From Oegoconia quadripuncta (Eukaryota > Arthropoda > Insecta > Lepidoptera > Autostichidae): a stretch of DNA of 64,000 nt. The DNA is taken from positions 13,611,731 to 13,675,730 of the forward strand of contig OX438758.1 of NCBI GenBank assembly GCA_949316235.1. Direction: 5' to 3'. A program made the translations under genes and the position numbers. Position 1 is the first letter of the stretch; each line of letters opens with the position of its first letter. Positions 20,646 to 32,079 of the stretch are shown here, piece after piece. The notes beneath the pieces are model-generated. The model had not been told where the DNA came from. It was given only the letters and a program-made list of their open reading frames with translations, and did not search any database.

Positions 20646-20910
20646 CAAATGTACATACAAATAACAATTACAATTAATAGGAGTAATCAGCAAGATGCGA
20701 TGAGAGGATACATACGTGTATACATCTCTTTCTCTCAATAATAAAATGATCGCCTTAACAATAATACACCCTATTATATAAACAAACATACATGTACATA
20801 ACATACATACCTAACCTATTTTAATTTCAGGCAGTCAACGTGAGAAAGACACTAGCTTTACATGGTCAATATATTTCTCATTTGTAATAATGTATTTTCT
20901 TCTGAAATTT
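20646..20910. other. unassigned intergenic DNA
   Basis: No gene or recognised repeat seen. Confidence 0.45.
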
Positions 20911-21040
20911 AATATTTCATCATCATCATCAGCCCGTAAACATCCTACTGCAAAGACCTATATCTATGCCTTCCCTCGTATAATGAGGGAGTATGTTCAC
21001 CACGCTGAGCTGAAATAATGCGGGTTGGGGACTCTTTTTA
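20911..21040 (-). repeat. SINE family C, 3' fragment, copy 1
   Basis: It starts with a catcatcatcatc tail, then cagcccgtaaacatcctact and the body of SINE C. The tRNA-like head is missing. Confidence 0.75.
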
Positions 21041-21044
21041 ATAT

Positions 21045-21600
21045 TTACTAACCGAATATTACTATCTACTGTAGATACAGTATATAGGCGTTCTTTATTC
21101 TACTATCATTATATGGTAATTTTTTTAATAAGAAACCAAAATTTGCGACGATGCAGATAACGTTAATTAGGTCTGACTGTACAATAGTTTACATAATAGA
21201 GAACCCCTTTTCCTTAGTAGGTGCTTACAACGTTGAAATGTCATCCTGTGGGAACTGGCCTGGAATAACTCTAGTGACGCGTAGTGGATGCTATCAAGTG
21301 CGAACACGAGAAGTGCGGAGGGTTCCGTAAAAATAATTAATATACTCTAACGTTGTGTACCCGACTGCTTCAGAAAATGGCTTATGTTGATAATTAATTT
21401 CTCTAAAAATCTAATTATAGAAAAATTATCTAGTTATAGTTTGTAGGCTTAATTTATGTATTTTTATCTTTACGTTATATAATAATTACCAACTATAAAA
21501 TACACCTGTATTGCTACTATTAGTGCAAACCTCATCTACTGGTAGCTTGTATCTTTAAAAAAAAACCTTCAGACTACTGGATGCACCAAAGGAACGGACA
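21045..21600. other. unassigned intergenic DNA
   Basis: No gene or recognised repeat seen. Confidence 0.5.
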
Positions 21601-21604
21601 TATT

Positions 21605-21870
21605 TATAAATATAAATATCCTTAGACATACACACAGCGCCATCTAGTCCACAGTAAGCAACTATAGGCTTGTGTTGTTGATAGCAGATGGTTGATATAC
21701 TACATAAATACATATTTTTTTGTAAATAAACACTTATTGAAAATGAAAACATCCATAACTCGGGTACACATGTCCGTATTCATCACACAAACATATGCCC
21801 CTAGTGGGATTCGAACCCGCAACCTTTTGGTATAGTGGTCAGAGTTGCTAACCACTACACCAAACAGGTC
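21605..21870 (-). repeat. SINE family B, copy 4
   Basis: A full-length reverse copy. On the minus strand the head reads GACCTGTTTGGTGTAGTGG with B box GGTTCGAATCCC. Body and tail agree with copy 3. Confidence 0.88.
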
Positions 21871-21874
21871 GTCA

Positions 21875-22245
21875 TGTATTGTGAAGTATATATAGTACTG
21901 GACTCTTCCGTACACGTATAAGCTGATTAGTTATATTAAGCCGTGCGGAACCCTACATCCGAACAACAGCAGTACTATAAATGGAAAAAGTTAAGATGCG
22001 GAAAATGGGATCTTTACAAATCTTATCTTTGCTTGTTAGTGAACAAAAAATTTGTTCCCTTTTCACTGCTAAAGTAACACTTGGGCTCAAGTAATGAGCT
22101 AAGGGTGCTCTTTTAATTTTCCAGAGTAGACGTTTTGGAAAGGAAAGAAGCACTACCATGGTTTTGTTATAAGATTTAAAATATAGGTATTTTTTTATTC
22201 ATAAATATTATTTCATCATTAACAACCTTACACGTCACGTGCTGT
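21875..22245. other. unassigned intergenic DNA
   Basis: No gene or recognised repeat seen. Confidence 0.45.
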
Positions 22246-22249
22246 ACGT

Positions 22250-22440
22250 AAACATCCATAACTCGGCTACACATGTCCATATTCATCAGAATATGGACAT
22301 TTATAATAAGTATTTATTTACAAAAAAAAAATGTATTTATGTAGTATATCAACCATCTGGTATCCACAACATAAGCCTATAGTTGCTTAAAGTGGAATAG
22401 ATGGCATTGTGTGCATGTCCAAGGATATTTATTTATTTGT
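22250..22440 (+). repeat. SINE family B fragment with inverted stub, copy 5
   Basis: 22307-22440 is the body and tail of SINE B in forward direction. It is preceded at 22250-22290 by a short piece of the same SINE in reverse, so atgtccatattcatc faces gaatatggacat as a small palindrome. Confidence 0.75.
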
Positions 22441-22835
22441 CATCCAAAAAACTTGTGGAAGACTATCAGAGTAAAATTGTATTGTGCACTTACTGCTTAC
22501 AATATGGTCCATTTTTAACCGACTTCAAAAAAGGAGGAGGTTCTGTATTCGGGGCGTATTTTTTTTGTTATATCTGAACATGTATTGAGCACTGTTTGTA
22601 GACAATTGTCAGTCAGCTCACTTATAGTTTTATCGATATATCACAACAACGTTACGACAAAACACTAAGATAACACTCGTGCTTGTGAATTAGCCCTTAC
22701 TTTACACTATTCTACATTTTTTTCTTGCATAAGAAGTAGATAACTAATTTTCTGAAAATAATAATACGTACACAATGTTTACTTCACAGCGCCCTCTGGC
22801 GGATAGACAACTTGAAAACGTCACAATTTTTATCT
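22441..22835. other. intergenic DNA with a widespread motif
   Basis: taaccgacttcaaaaaagga at 22517 is a motif I know from many lepidopteran repeats. Nothing else recognised. Confidence 0.45.
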
Positions 22836-22837
22836 TA

Positions 22838-23110
22838 ATATTAAAATTATGGACATTATTGCTCATTCGCAAAGCAGATTCCCCAGAGAAGAACGAGCAA
22901 AAAACTCCAGGTTTGCTCTTTTAAATAAGTTTGGGTTACAATTATATTATATTGTATAATTAGACTGAATATCGCCGAGCGGTCTATGTCCATGCTTGCT
23001 TATCATCCAGATCGCCAGAAATGTTATAATAGCCTTTCGTAAATAATGTCTGTTTTGAATTTTTTAAAGGAAAATTTTGAAAGTCCAAGAAACCTTATTA
23101 TAAAAGCGTT
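22838..23110 (-). pseudogene. L3-like LINE 3' end
   Basis: The minus strand encodes GYYNISGDLDDKQAWT before a stop, the same pattern as at 12346-12760. It is followed by the 3' untranslated motif with cagagaagaacgagcaaa on the plus strand. Heavily truncated. Confidence 0.65.
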
Positions 23111-23159
23111 ACATTGCCCCTTAAAAGACTTCGCACTTGAAACGTGCAAATCTATTGAT

Positions 23160-23840
23160 GTTTTTTGGTGGAAAGTCATAGTCACCTTTTACGACACCCA
23201 CGGGAAGAGACGAGTTGGTTCTATTCTATTTGAGTGCCTTATTTATATATTTCTTAAAAAGTTGTTATTATGATCTAAGGTTGGAACGTAACTATGGCCC
23301 GGTATCAATCATTACGAGAAATAGGCTGTGAATACATTCAGTGAACTTCGATATGTTCAGTGAGCAATGTCGGTAACCCGTACCGGTACTACATATATTC
23401 AGAGGCGCCATGCATCTTTACAATTATAATAACAAATGACGAGTTATCCCCATATCCGAGCTGAGTACAAGTTTTTTTCAAATGTGAATGCAGTTTTTCT
23501 TGCTCCTAAAATCGATGACCAGATCTTCGTATGTTATGGTTTCAGAATTTCCCATACAGACCAATCTAAATGTTACACGCTGTATAAGTAACATAAAATA
23601 AAAAAAATAAAAGTAAAATGATGACGATTAGTTTATAATTGACACAGCAAACTGCAAAAGAAAAAGTCCGAAGTTTCGACCGTTCGAAGCTATTTTCGTT
23701 AGAGAGTAGACCCTCAGGAACGCAAGTCAAAAATACATTTAAATAAGTATTACATTAAAAATACTTATAAATAGAAGCTTTTAACAAATAATCCATCATG
23801 ATTATTTTAGTACAAATACGAGTAACATAAAGTTGATCGA
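23160..23840. other. intergenic DNA with a family H fragment
   Basis: 23160-23225 contains tacgacacccacgggaag, an inverted piece of family H. The rest shows no gene or recognised repeat. Confidence 0.45.
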
Positions 23841-23842
23841 AG

Positions 23843-23935
23843 TTCCAGTGGCAATCTTCTGGCTTCATCTACAGATCCTCGTCATCATGTGCAATGGAGA
23901 GTGCTCATGGCAACAAAACAAAACTAGTCCAAATT
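23843..23935. repeat. dispersed repeat family K
   Basis: ttccagtggcaatcttctgg through aatggagagtgctcatgg recurs at 48738-48830. A 66-codon open frame over it is not conserved in the other copy. Confidence 0.65.
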
Positions 23936-24275
23936 CGACTCGATATCTCGAATTCGATTTCGATATCTTGACATTTGCCATCAGGGAGTTCCAGCTCCAA
24001 CATCCCGACTTCAGAATGAGATCAGCTCAATGATATCATAGGAGCCATACTCATACTTCTCAATGATCTCATTTCCACAAGTATTTTAATTTTTTTAAGA
24101 ATTCCATTTCTGTATGTAGATCTGTAAAATTAACCGCAAATATAAGTTTGTCACGTGATAATTCCACGAGCAGATTAACGGTTTTCGTACTTATGCCTTC
24201 ACTTCTGCCTCAAAACCTCAATTCGTACCAAATTTCTAGATTACTCCTTACGGGAACTACCCTATAAGTTTTGAA
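23936..24275. other. unassigned intergenic DNA
   Basis: No gene or recognised repeat seen. Confidence 0.45.
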
Positions 24276-24636
24276 CTGCCTCCGTGGCTCAATGTAAACA
24301 ACATTGAGTTGACGATTCGGAGGTCGCGGGTTCGATCCCCAGCGGGGTACATGTTTAAGTACTCAGTTTGGTTGGTGGTAGGGTATTTTAAAATGTCCGC
24401 CTGGCTAGCTACCACCATATTATCTAAATCTGCCGCCAAGCAGAAATGTTAATAGCATTGTTGTGTTCCGGTTGTCAGAGATAAGATAGCCAGTCTCCCA
24501 AATGTGTTGGGCTTTCCAGGTCAGTACGCTTCCACCTTCGACTTCATCTTCACTTAACATCAGGTGTGATTGAGGTCAAGTACGAACCCGTCGTGCATAA
24601 AAAAAAAGGCACACATAGCGACTTCGGTATTTACAC
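24276..24636 (+). repeat. SINE family A, copy 2
   Basis: A full-length copy with B box GGGTTCGATCCCC, an A9-type tail, and the distal ggcacacatagcgacttcgg motif shared with copy 1. Confidence 0.9.
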
Positions 24637-24639
24637 AAA

Positions 24640-24987
24640 TTGATTTAAGTACTTGGAACTTGGAATTTCCAGCCGTTTCTGAGAATAAGGACCTTGAAAT
24701 ACACTTAGAATAACAAAGTGATCTTATTTCATTTTTCCAAAATTAATTACAGAACCCTAATAATTTGAATTAAATATTAATAACGTACGTTTTAATTTGT
24801 CTGATATCTATTCGTTTATTGATATTATTTTAGGGTACCTTACGACGAGAGGCAACAAAGTAAACAGCCCCTGGATCACTTTGTTAAATTGTCCGCCTGT
24901 CTGTCAAGACACTTTATATTCGGAAAGGCTATAGATTTCAAGTTGAAATCAATAACACGGACTAAGGTTAATGGCCCTTGATATATA
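24640..24987. other. unassigned intergenic DNA
   Basis: No gene or recognised repeat seen. Confidence 0.45.
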
Positions 24988-25297
24988 TCATCACCTCAGC
25001 CCGTAAACATCCCACTGCAGAGATATGGCCTTCCCTTGTATAGTGAGGGAGTATGGGCCGTAGTCCACCACGCTGGCCGAATCCGGGTTGGGGACTTCAC
25101 ATGCCTTTGAAATTTTATTTCTCAGGCATGCAGGTTTCCTCACGATGTTTTCCTTCACCGTTTAAGAGCAGTCGGTTAAATACATATAAGTAATTAAATT
25201 AAAATTAAAAACTCATTGGTACATGGCCTGCCTGGAAATCGACCCCGGCCCTCCCAAATTGGGAGACCGCGTCTTAACCGCTGAGCCACCGACGCTC
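24988..25297 (-). repeat. SINE family C, copy 2
   Basis: The most complete C copy. On the minus strand the head reads GAGCGTCGGTGGCTCAGCGG, then a B-box-like GGGTCGATTTCC. The body has the cctcacgatgttttccttca segment and the tail points to catc repeats. Confidence 0.88.
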
Positions 25298-25299
25298 CT

Positions 25300-25796
25300 A
25301 ACTAAATATATAAAATTTAGTAAACCCCTACAGACTATGATATCATTAAATATATCAACCGTTTAAATCTTTAAAACAAGTTAACCGATTTTCATCAACC
25401 AAATTAATGTATGGACGGGGCCTAGTGCATACAAAACTCTAATGAAAATCAAGTAAAAATACAAGTATACGAAACGCACACACATCCACAGGCTTTCTAA
25501 ACATGTGCACACACAATCAGGTGTTACAGGGTTAGATAGAACTCGAATTGTTCGCGAATGTGATGGCAGTTATTTTTTAATTTCTTTTTGACGTTTACTT
25601 ACGAATGAAATATGATACCTGAAGCTTTATTTGTGTTTCTTGTGTTGTTTGAACACTTTAGAAAAGCTTTAAATTTTTCAACATACGTGTCGCTACTAGC
25701 TGTACCGACCGAAACAATGTGAGTGAGCTCACTCAATTTGAACGCTTCAAAACGACTGTTCGCTAGGGTCGGTCTGTACTTATTATTTGCTCATAA
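25300..25796. other. unassigned intergenic DNA
   Basis: No gene seen. aagttaaccgattttcatca near 25379 is a widespread lepidopteran repeat motif that recurs at 49140. Confidence 0.45.
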
Positions 25797-25798
25797 TA

Positions 25799-26222
25799 TT
25801 AGGTCCTTACCTATGAAATTGACCTTTTGTATGAAGAATTTCATTAAGACTGTTATCTCCATACAAATATTTTTGATTTTTTTTTGGGAACGGCAAATCC
25901 AAATTTAGCTAAACTTTGTGTGTATTATCGAATAACATTAAGTTAAGTATACGCAGCGTTAATTTTTTTTACATAACCGCTTTATAAAAGTTTCAGCGAG
26001 TCTAAGAAATGATTATGGGAAGCTCATGAAAAGAGCGCTGTTCAAATATTTTTTATTATGTGATTTAGTCCAGATTTTAAAAATATTTCACGTGAAACCT
26101 TGAAATAATATTCAATTTTCCAAATAAAAAACAAATTTGGATATAGCTTTGAAAATCGCAGGAATTGGTACATATGATTAACGAAGAAAAAAAACTCCCA
26201 TTTCATAGGTAAAGCCACCCAA
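25799..26222. mobile_element. mariner-type MITE, copy 2
   Basis: 424 bp, TA on both sides, same ends and order as copy 1 (7533-7933). Confidence 0.8.
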
Positions 26223-26224
26223 TA

Positions 26225-27770
26225 TAAACTTTTCCCTCGTTTAACCTCAAACCTCAAACTAAAACCAAAACCACATTCAAATCGGATCACGCTTTACTGA
26301 GATAATTCCGGCGAAAGACTAGACAACAACGCAATCAAATATCAACTACCCGTCGTTCTCTTTAGAGGTTAAAATATGTGGGCCCTCTCAAGCATGGAAA
26401 ATGCTAATAATACCAAACTGATATGTGATCAAAACTTGAAGCTCATAGTACTTTCCACTGATCTAGTTAAAATCTATTTAGCTAGACAAAATTTTCGGTG
26501 CTACGACCTAGCACGTCTCGGCCTAACGCTTCCAAGCTAAATGCATAACAGAATTATGTCGCAAATAACTTATGAGCTGCACCACTAACTACACCTGCCA
26601 GTGCACTTAGACGAAGATCCATCGGTTGCTAGATACGATTTTACGAAATAAGTAGTGACACAGATTCATTAAATAAAATTTATATCTCTTATACGGGGTC
26701 GATGGAGTGCGTCTTTTTTTTCCAATCTTCGTTATCAGCCGTTACCTCACCATTCACATCCTTTTCGTTCATATCACTCCTCACACATTCTATGCATCTT
26801 TTCCGTGGTCTTCATCTTTGTAAAAGTTCACCTTATTACTAAGAGACTACGAATGCGTTTGATCTGAGAGGTAAGCATATTACCGCATTGATTCGACGTT
26901 CTAGTGGATCACACCCAGGTACTTGACCGATTTTCGCCATGGAATGAGGTAGTCGAACATCAGCCTTATAAAACGATTATATAACTCTGAGGTGGATGGC
27001 TGTTAAGTTACAAGAGGCCTAAGTTACAAGATCCCATCGCGCAATCGCGAAATCGGAAGCTGATTGAAGATTCATTGGAATGAGTCTATTCGTTCTTGTG
27101 TCTACAGGTGAATGTGGCCAACTCATACTAAAAATATCACCTATTCCTCAATACTTAAGAGGTAAACTCGAATGAAGTGTATTAACAATTGACTTTATTT
27201 ACAACTCATAGAGAAAGTTGGTTTTAGGAACCTCTAGAACATTAGTCAATTACTTATGAAATTGCATTGCTTACAGTACGTATACTGCTTAAGTCTCAGT
27301 TTAAGTTGATATTCAAAGTAAGCGAGCTTTGTGTCAGTATCAGGAGGAATTGCGTTTGGTCAAATTTTGCTTCTGTCTTCTCAGTAAACTTGGACTTTGT
27401 TTAAAGTAACTTTTAACATAAATTAAAACAATTTTCGCAATTCTCTCACGATTTCACGAGGGACTTGGTGCACGTTTTTTTATGTAAATTGTAAGAATGT
27501 TCTTAAAATATGTGTTATTAAAAACACATTCTAAATATTTTCAAATCCGCCATTTTGTGCAAGGCATAGGTGATAGACAATACTCCACAGAATCCATGCG
27601 GCACACGCTTCACTACTACATATTGTAATTACTTATGATCTCGTCACTCGGCTAACATAATGGCTTACATTACATTTGCCCATTTACACCGACCAATCGC
27701 AGACGCGCTTTCATTGCCAACTGTCAGCGCGTAAATATGAATTTTCAACCATACCGTTAGGCCACGAACT
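26225..27770. other. unassigned intergenic DNA
   Basis: No gene. The motif gtgctacgacctagcacg at about 26499 is shared with 32757 and is nearly palindromic. acattctatgcatcttttcc at 26785 resembles a common lepidopteran repeat. The rest is unassigned. Confidence 0.45.
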
Positions 27771-27777
27771 TTTTTTT

Positions 27778-28150
27778 TATGATTAACTGGCTATGCGTTT
27801 GACCACAATCTCACCTAATGGGAAATGACGATGTGGCCGAAGATGAGGCACGCGATCTCAGTTCATACCTATTCACCCTGCTCTTAAAGATCTCAAGGTT
27901 GTAGGATTCAGGAAAGACTGACGCTAAATGGACGATAAATGCAGAATTTCCTGCATGAGATCTGGTGTGGCTCCGTGCGGATCGCTTTCTTGGCATTGGC
28001 CAAACGGGCGAGATTTTCCGCGCCGCTTGTTACGACGGGTGGGGGATCGCGCATGGTGGGAAGCCAGTTTCGGAAGGTGCGGATTTTTGGCTTGGTCTGT
28101 GCGGCTGGACGATAATGCGCCATGGGATATGTACCGGATGACTTTTTTAC
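27778..28150 (-). pseudogene. LINE L1 family C-terminal fragment
   Basis: On the minus strand, two overlapping frames encode HARSPTRRNKRRGKSR-type basic sequence followed by NSAFIVHLASVFPESYNLEIF. The latter resembles the C-terminal tail of lepidopteran LINE ORF2 proteins. The same tail recurs at 63437-63540 and in part at 12222-12345. No polymerase motif is present. Confidence 0.65.
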
Positions 28151-28154
28151 CATA

Positions 28155-28960
28155 AAGAATAACTTATATATATATATATAATAAAAATATTAGCGCCGCC
28201 GCGTCGTCTCGCCACCAGTTTATCTACTACGTGGCTTTAGATATCACTCAGCATATATAGTAGTTTGCACGCCATCATCAGAAAACGTAGCGCGTTGATT
28301 TTGAAGCGCGTGTGCGGCAGCTCCAATACGATCCTGAGCACACTGGCGGACATTTGGGATTCCGTGATGCTGCGGCACTGGATACCCTTGCACACATCCA
28401 AATAGTGCTGATTGTGCCGCAGCAGTCGTATGGTCCTTTCTGTTCACAGTTTTTATAGAATCAAGTTACTAACTACTATTTAATTTAAGTTACTAACCAA
28501 AATATGGGTCTAATCCTGAATTAAATGATTTTTATTTTTTATTTGTTTTTTATTTATTAAGCCTCTTCCATACATTCTCTCTCTTTGTATTAATTTTAAT
28601 ATGGCAGCATTGCAACGTATGATTATGTACATAAAGTGACGTGCATAGGTCCAAAGTCTACTTTATTTGGCTCAAAATTAATAAGGCCAGTATCCCATTT
28701 TGAGGTCAGGCAACGGGTAACTAAGTTGCTTAGTTAACAATATTGGTTCTAGGATGTTTACTAGGTCTAGTCTAGAACGTCCGACCGTTTTAGAATAGTG
28801 AAATCTTTGGCCGTGTGGTTAAGTTGAGTCGAGTAGGACCATCCTGCCTCCTCTCGTGGGCGTCGTAAAAGGTCACTTCGGCTGACGCCAACAGTAGCCG
28901 TGCTTATTATCTTTTGTATTATGCATATGAACAATTACTGATGACAATATGAACAATTAC
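28155..28960. other. intergenic DNA, partly GC-rich
   Basis: A (TA)n run is at 28166-28182. 28190-28445 is more GC-rich than its surroundings and has a 67-codon minus-strand frame that I do not recognise. 28850-28890 is a family H fragment. Confidence 0.45.
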
Positions 28961-28964
28961 AGTT

Positions 28965-29185
28965 ACTGTTGACCAGTGTCCGTGCGTCATTTGGAGGCTC
29001 CACTGAAAACCAGCGTTGTAGTAAATGGCTACAACCCATGCTGAGTTGGAGACCATTTTGACTCCACCTTGCGACACCGACAATAGATGGCAAACACAAT
29101 GTTATTCTCGTCTCGACTGTGTAATATTTGTACCTGATTGTTTGTGTCATGAGATGGGTTTAAATAAATATTTCTTTCTTTTCTT
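28965..29185 (+). repeat. dispersed repeat family G, forward copy
   Basis: It starts gttgaccagtgtccgtgcgt and ends tttaaataaatatttctttc with a TTTC tail. Inverse of 20410-20645. Confidence 0.75.
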
Positions 29186-29217
29186 TATTAAAGTTTTTAG
29201 AGTGGAGACTATATGTG

Positions 29218-29375
29218 CATACACAAGGTGGACGGACGATCTAATCAAGGTTGCGGGAAGTCGGTGGTTGCAGGTCGCTTCCAGCCAGTCGCTATGAAAA
29301 TCTATGGAGGAGACCTATATTCAGCAGTGACCGTCCTGTCCTGTTCGGTCTTGTGGCTAACATGATGATGATGAA
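29218..29375 (+). pseudogene. RTE-like LINE C-terminal end
   Basis: The frame reads RWTDDLIKVAGSRWLQVASS and then a stop. It is followed by sequence corresponding to the usual end of this family and a gatgatgatg tail. A minus-strand relative lies at 31962-32046. The RTE assignment is from memory of the motif in insect genomes. Confidence 0.65.
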
Positions 29376-29554
29376 ATACACCCAGAATTACATCTACATT
29401 ATATTGCAAAGTTAATTCGTGCTAATCTTTTTGTAAATAAGTTTAATATTCAATTAAATGGGATGTAAAGGGTCACCAATGTCACAAATTAATATAGTAC
29501 TAACTAACGTACAATGTTTCTCAGAGAAGCCCCATATAACTTCGTATATGTATA

Positions 29555-29886
29555 AACGCATCCGTGGCTCATTGTAAACAACATTGGGTTTACGATTCGG
29601 AGGTCACGGATTCGATCTCCAGCGGGGTACATATTTAGTACTCGGTTTGGTTGGTGGTAGGGCATTTTAAATGTCCGCCTGGCTAGCTACCACCATCTTA
29701 TCTACATCTGCCGCCAAACAGCAATGTTTATAGCATTATTGTGTTCCGGTTGTCAGAGATAAGATAGCCAGTTCCCCAAATAAGATGGGGTTTCCCGGTC
29801 AGTACGCTACCACCTTCGGCCTCATCTTCAATTAACATCAGGTGTGATTGAGGTCAAGTGCTAACCCGTTGTGCATAAAAAAAAAT
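29555..29886 (+). repeat. SINE family A, copy 3
   Basis: Full length; B box mutated to GGATTCGATCTCC; A9 tail. Confidence 0.88.
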
Positions 29887-29913
29887 GTTAAGTGAGTTTT
29901 AGGGCCAATTTAC

Positions 29914-30215
29914 CCGTCTCCGTGGCTCGATGTAAAGAACATAGCGTTTACTAATCGGAGGACGCGGGTTCGATCCCCAGCCGGGTACATGTTTAGTACT
30001 CGGCTTGATAGGTAGTAGGGCATTTTTAAAATCCGTCTGGCTAGCTACCACCGTCTTCTCAAATTCTACCGTCAAAACAGCAATGATAATAGGATTGTTG
30101 TGTTCCGGTTGTCAGATATCCAAATGGCCAGTCCCCTAAATATGTTGGCGTTTCCGGGTTAGTACGCTTCCACCTTCGGCCTCATATTCACTTAACGTGA
30201 GGTGCGGTTGCTTAA
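29914..30215 (+). repeat. SINE family A, copy 4 (diverged)
   Basis: It lies 28 bp behind copy 3 in the same direction. Head and B box (GGGTTCGATCCCC) are intact; the 3' end is truncated. Confidence 0.82.
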
Positions 30216-30354
30216 CTTTCTTAGTGATGAAACTTCATATACAGAAGTCGAATTCGCATCCCTGAAACCTCATAGTTTTCTGATAATGTGGAGGTCTCTA
30301 CCCAGCTTCTGCTTGTGACCTTTATTAGTTCATCCATACATCGTCTGGGTTGAT

Positions 30355-30515
30355 GTCCTATGCTCCACTTAGATCGAGTCTGCCGCCAAGAAACTATGTT
30401 GATAGCAATCTTGTGTTATATCTGTTTGCTCCAGGTAGGTGTGCTTCCACCTTTAACCTCACCATCACCTTGCCTTAGGTGTGATTGAGGTCAAGCACAA
30501 ACCCATTCTGCATAA
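30355..30515 (+). repeat. SINE family A-related 3' fragment, copy 5
   Basis: tctgccgccaagaaactatg and aggtgtgattgaggtcaag match the body and tail of family A; the head is lost. Confidence 0.65.
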
Positions 30516-30519
30516 AATA

Positions 30520-31095
30520 AAGATGGTTTATAGTGGTAGGGGTATACACTTTTCTGTCGGTTTCCACTAAACTCACTTACAGAATTTACCTTGATATGCA
30601 AAAGAGACGACATTTTTTATTATTTAACAAGATCGCGCAATAAGTTGGGAATATGCCGAGGAAAATTTTCCATTTTCTTTGGAATATTCTCATCTAATTA
30701 ACTATGCTACGAAACGGAGAAAGTAATTTATTTTTCACGGCTAGTTACCTATTAAAGTTAAGAACGAGCTTAATAATATTAATTGATTTTGCAGCTGTCT
30801 ATGCTCTCAGTAATAAATAATTAAGTCAAGAAAAATTAGGCTAGATGCTTAATTCAGATAAGGGCCTCATACACACAATGCTGGAAGAAATCTCTTTTTA
30901 GAGATAAGCTAGTGCCTTTTGTACATCCTATATCTAGTATGTATTTGACCTTTATGTGTACTCGTGTGCAATAATATAAATAAAAAAAAAATAATGGTCT
31001 TCTAATCCAAAATACTTCAATGTTTAAAGACGAAAGTAAACTAAAAAGTTACATAGATATATTTACAGGTATCACAAAATATCTATATACATACA
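30520..31095. other. unassigned intergenic DNA
   Basis: No gene or recognised repeat seen. Confidence 0.45.
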
Positions 31096-31097
31096 TT

Positions 31098-31350
31098 TAT
31101 TGGGAGGTCCGGGTTCGATTCCCGGGCAGGCCATGCACCAATGAGTTTTTAAATTTAATTTTAATACTTATGTGCATTTATCCGACTGCCCTTAAATCGG
31201 TGAAGGAAAACATCGTGAGGAAACCTGCATGAGTGAGAAATAAAAATTTAAGTCAATTCAAGTGGACTATGGCCCATACTCCCTCATTATACGAGGGAAG
31301 GCCTATATCCCTGCAATGGGATGGTTACGGGCTGGTGATGATGATGATTA
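31098..31350 (+). repeat. SINE family C, copy 3
   Basis: Starts inside the tRNA-like head at the B box (GGGTTCGATTCCCGG), then the body, ending in gatgatgatgatta. Confidence 0.85.
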
Positions 31351-31351
31351 T

Positions 31352-31960
31352 TTCTAAGTAGATTTAAATTGACATTCTACAAATGACATCAAGTTTGAAG
31401 TGAACGCGTGAAATAATGTTGTGAGAGGTCAATATTTGGAATGAAATTTTAGTAATTTCTATATGGAATAACGTTATCTGCCGAGGGATAGAAAATATTA
31501 TAATTGAACTGTCAAAAAATGGTAAAACATCGCTTTGAGAGTTCCGTTCTTTACCACAGGAGTGGATCATGGGTTCTCCATGAAATTTATAGGGGGCACT
31601 CCTGAAAGTGGGTATGCTTATATAACGCGGGTATAATTAATAATGCGGGTATAACAATAAGGAAATTATGGTAATGAATTTATAATTCACGGAGATATTG
31701 TGGAACATTCACTCACTGATAGCGTTAAGGCCACCTTTTTGTGCGATTGCTGATGACGTACTCATTTATGCAGTTCTCGATATTTTGTACAATAAAAAGT
31801 TTTGGATCGATTGATACGTATAAAATACAGTCAGATTAAGAACTTTCTCTTTTATTAAAGTCGGTTTATAATTACGTGGCGTCTGTGTAACATTTCCAGC
31901 CTTGACGGTGTGTCTTTTCACTCCAAAACTATAATTCTCCATCGGCCATCAGTTCTCCGC
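31352..31960. other. unassigned intergenic DNA
   Basis: A short inverted family M piece is at 31355-31400. The rest shows no gene or recognised repeat. Confidence 0.45.
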
Positions 31961-31961
31961 G

Positions 31962-32078
31962 CTATATGCCCAGATTTCCTGACTAGGTATCCAAAGACTC
32001 TTAATCCATCTAACGACTTCCCGTGACCTTTATCTGGTCGTCCGTCCAACTTGTGACCGCTGAGCCACCGACGCTCTC
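31962..32078 (-). repeat. RTE-like LINE end fused to a SINE C head fragment
   Basis: The minus strand at about 32008-32046 encodes WTDDQIKVTGSR, as at 29218-29375. Directly beside it at 32050-32078 is the head of SINE C (agccaccgacgctc on the plus strand). Confidence 0.55.
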
Positions 32079-32079
32079 G

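Noticed and set aside
23833..24033. 66-codon plus-strand frame
   Set aside because: It lies over repeat family K, and the other copy (48738) does not keep the frame.
28244..28447. 67-codon minus-strand frame in GC-richer DNA
   Set aside because: No recognisable domain, no neighbouring exon signals, single occurrence; it could be part of an unknown repeat but not supportable as a gene.
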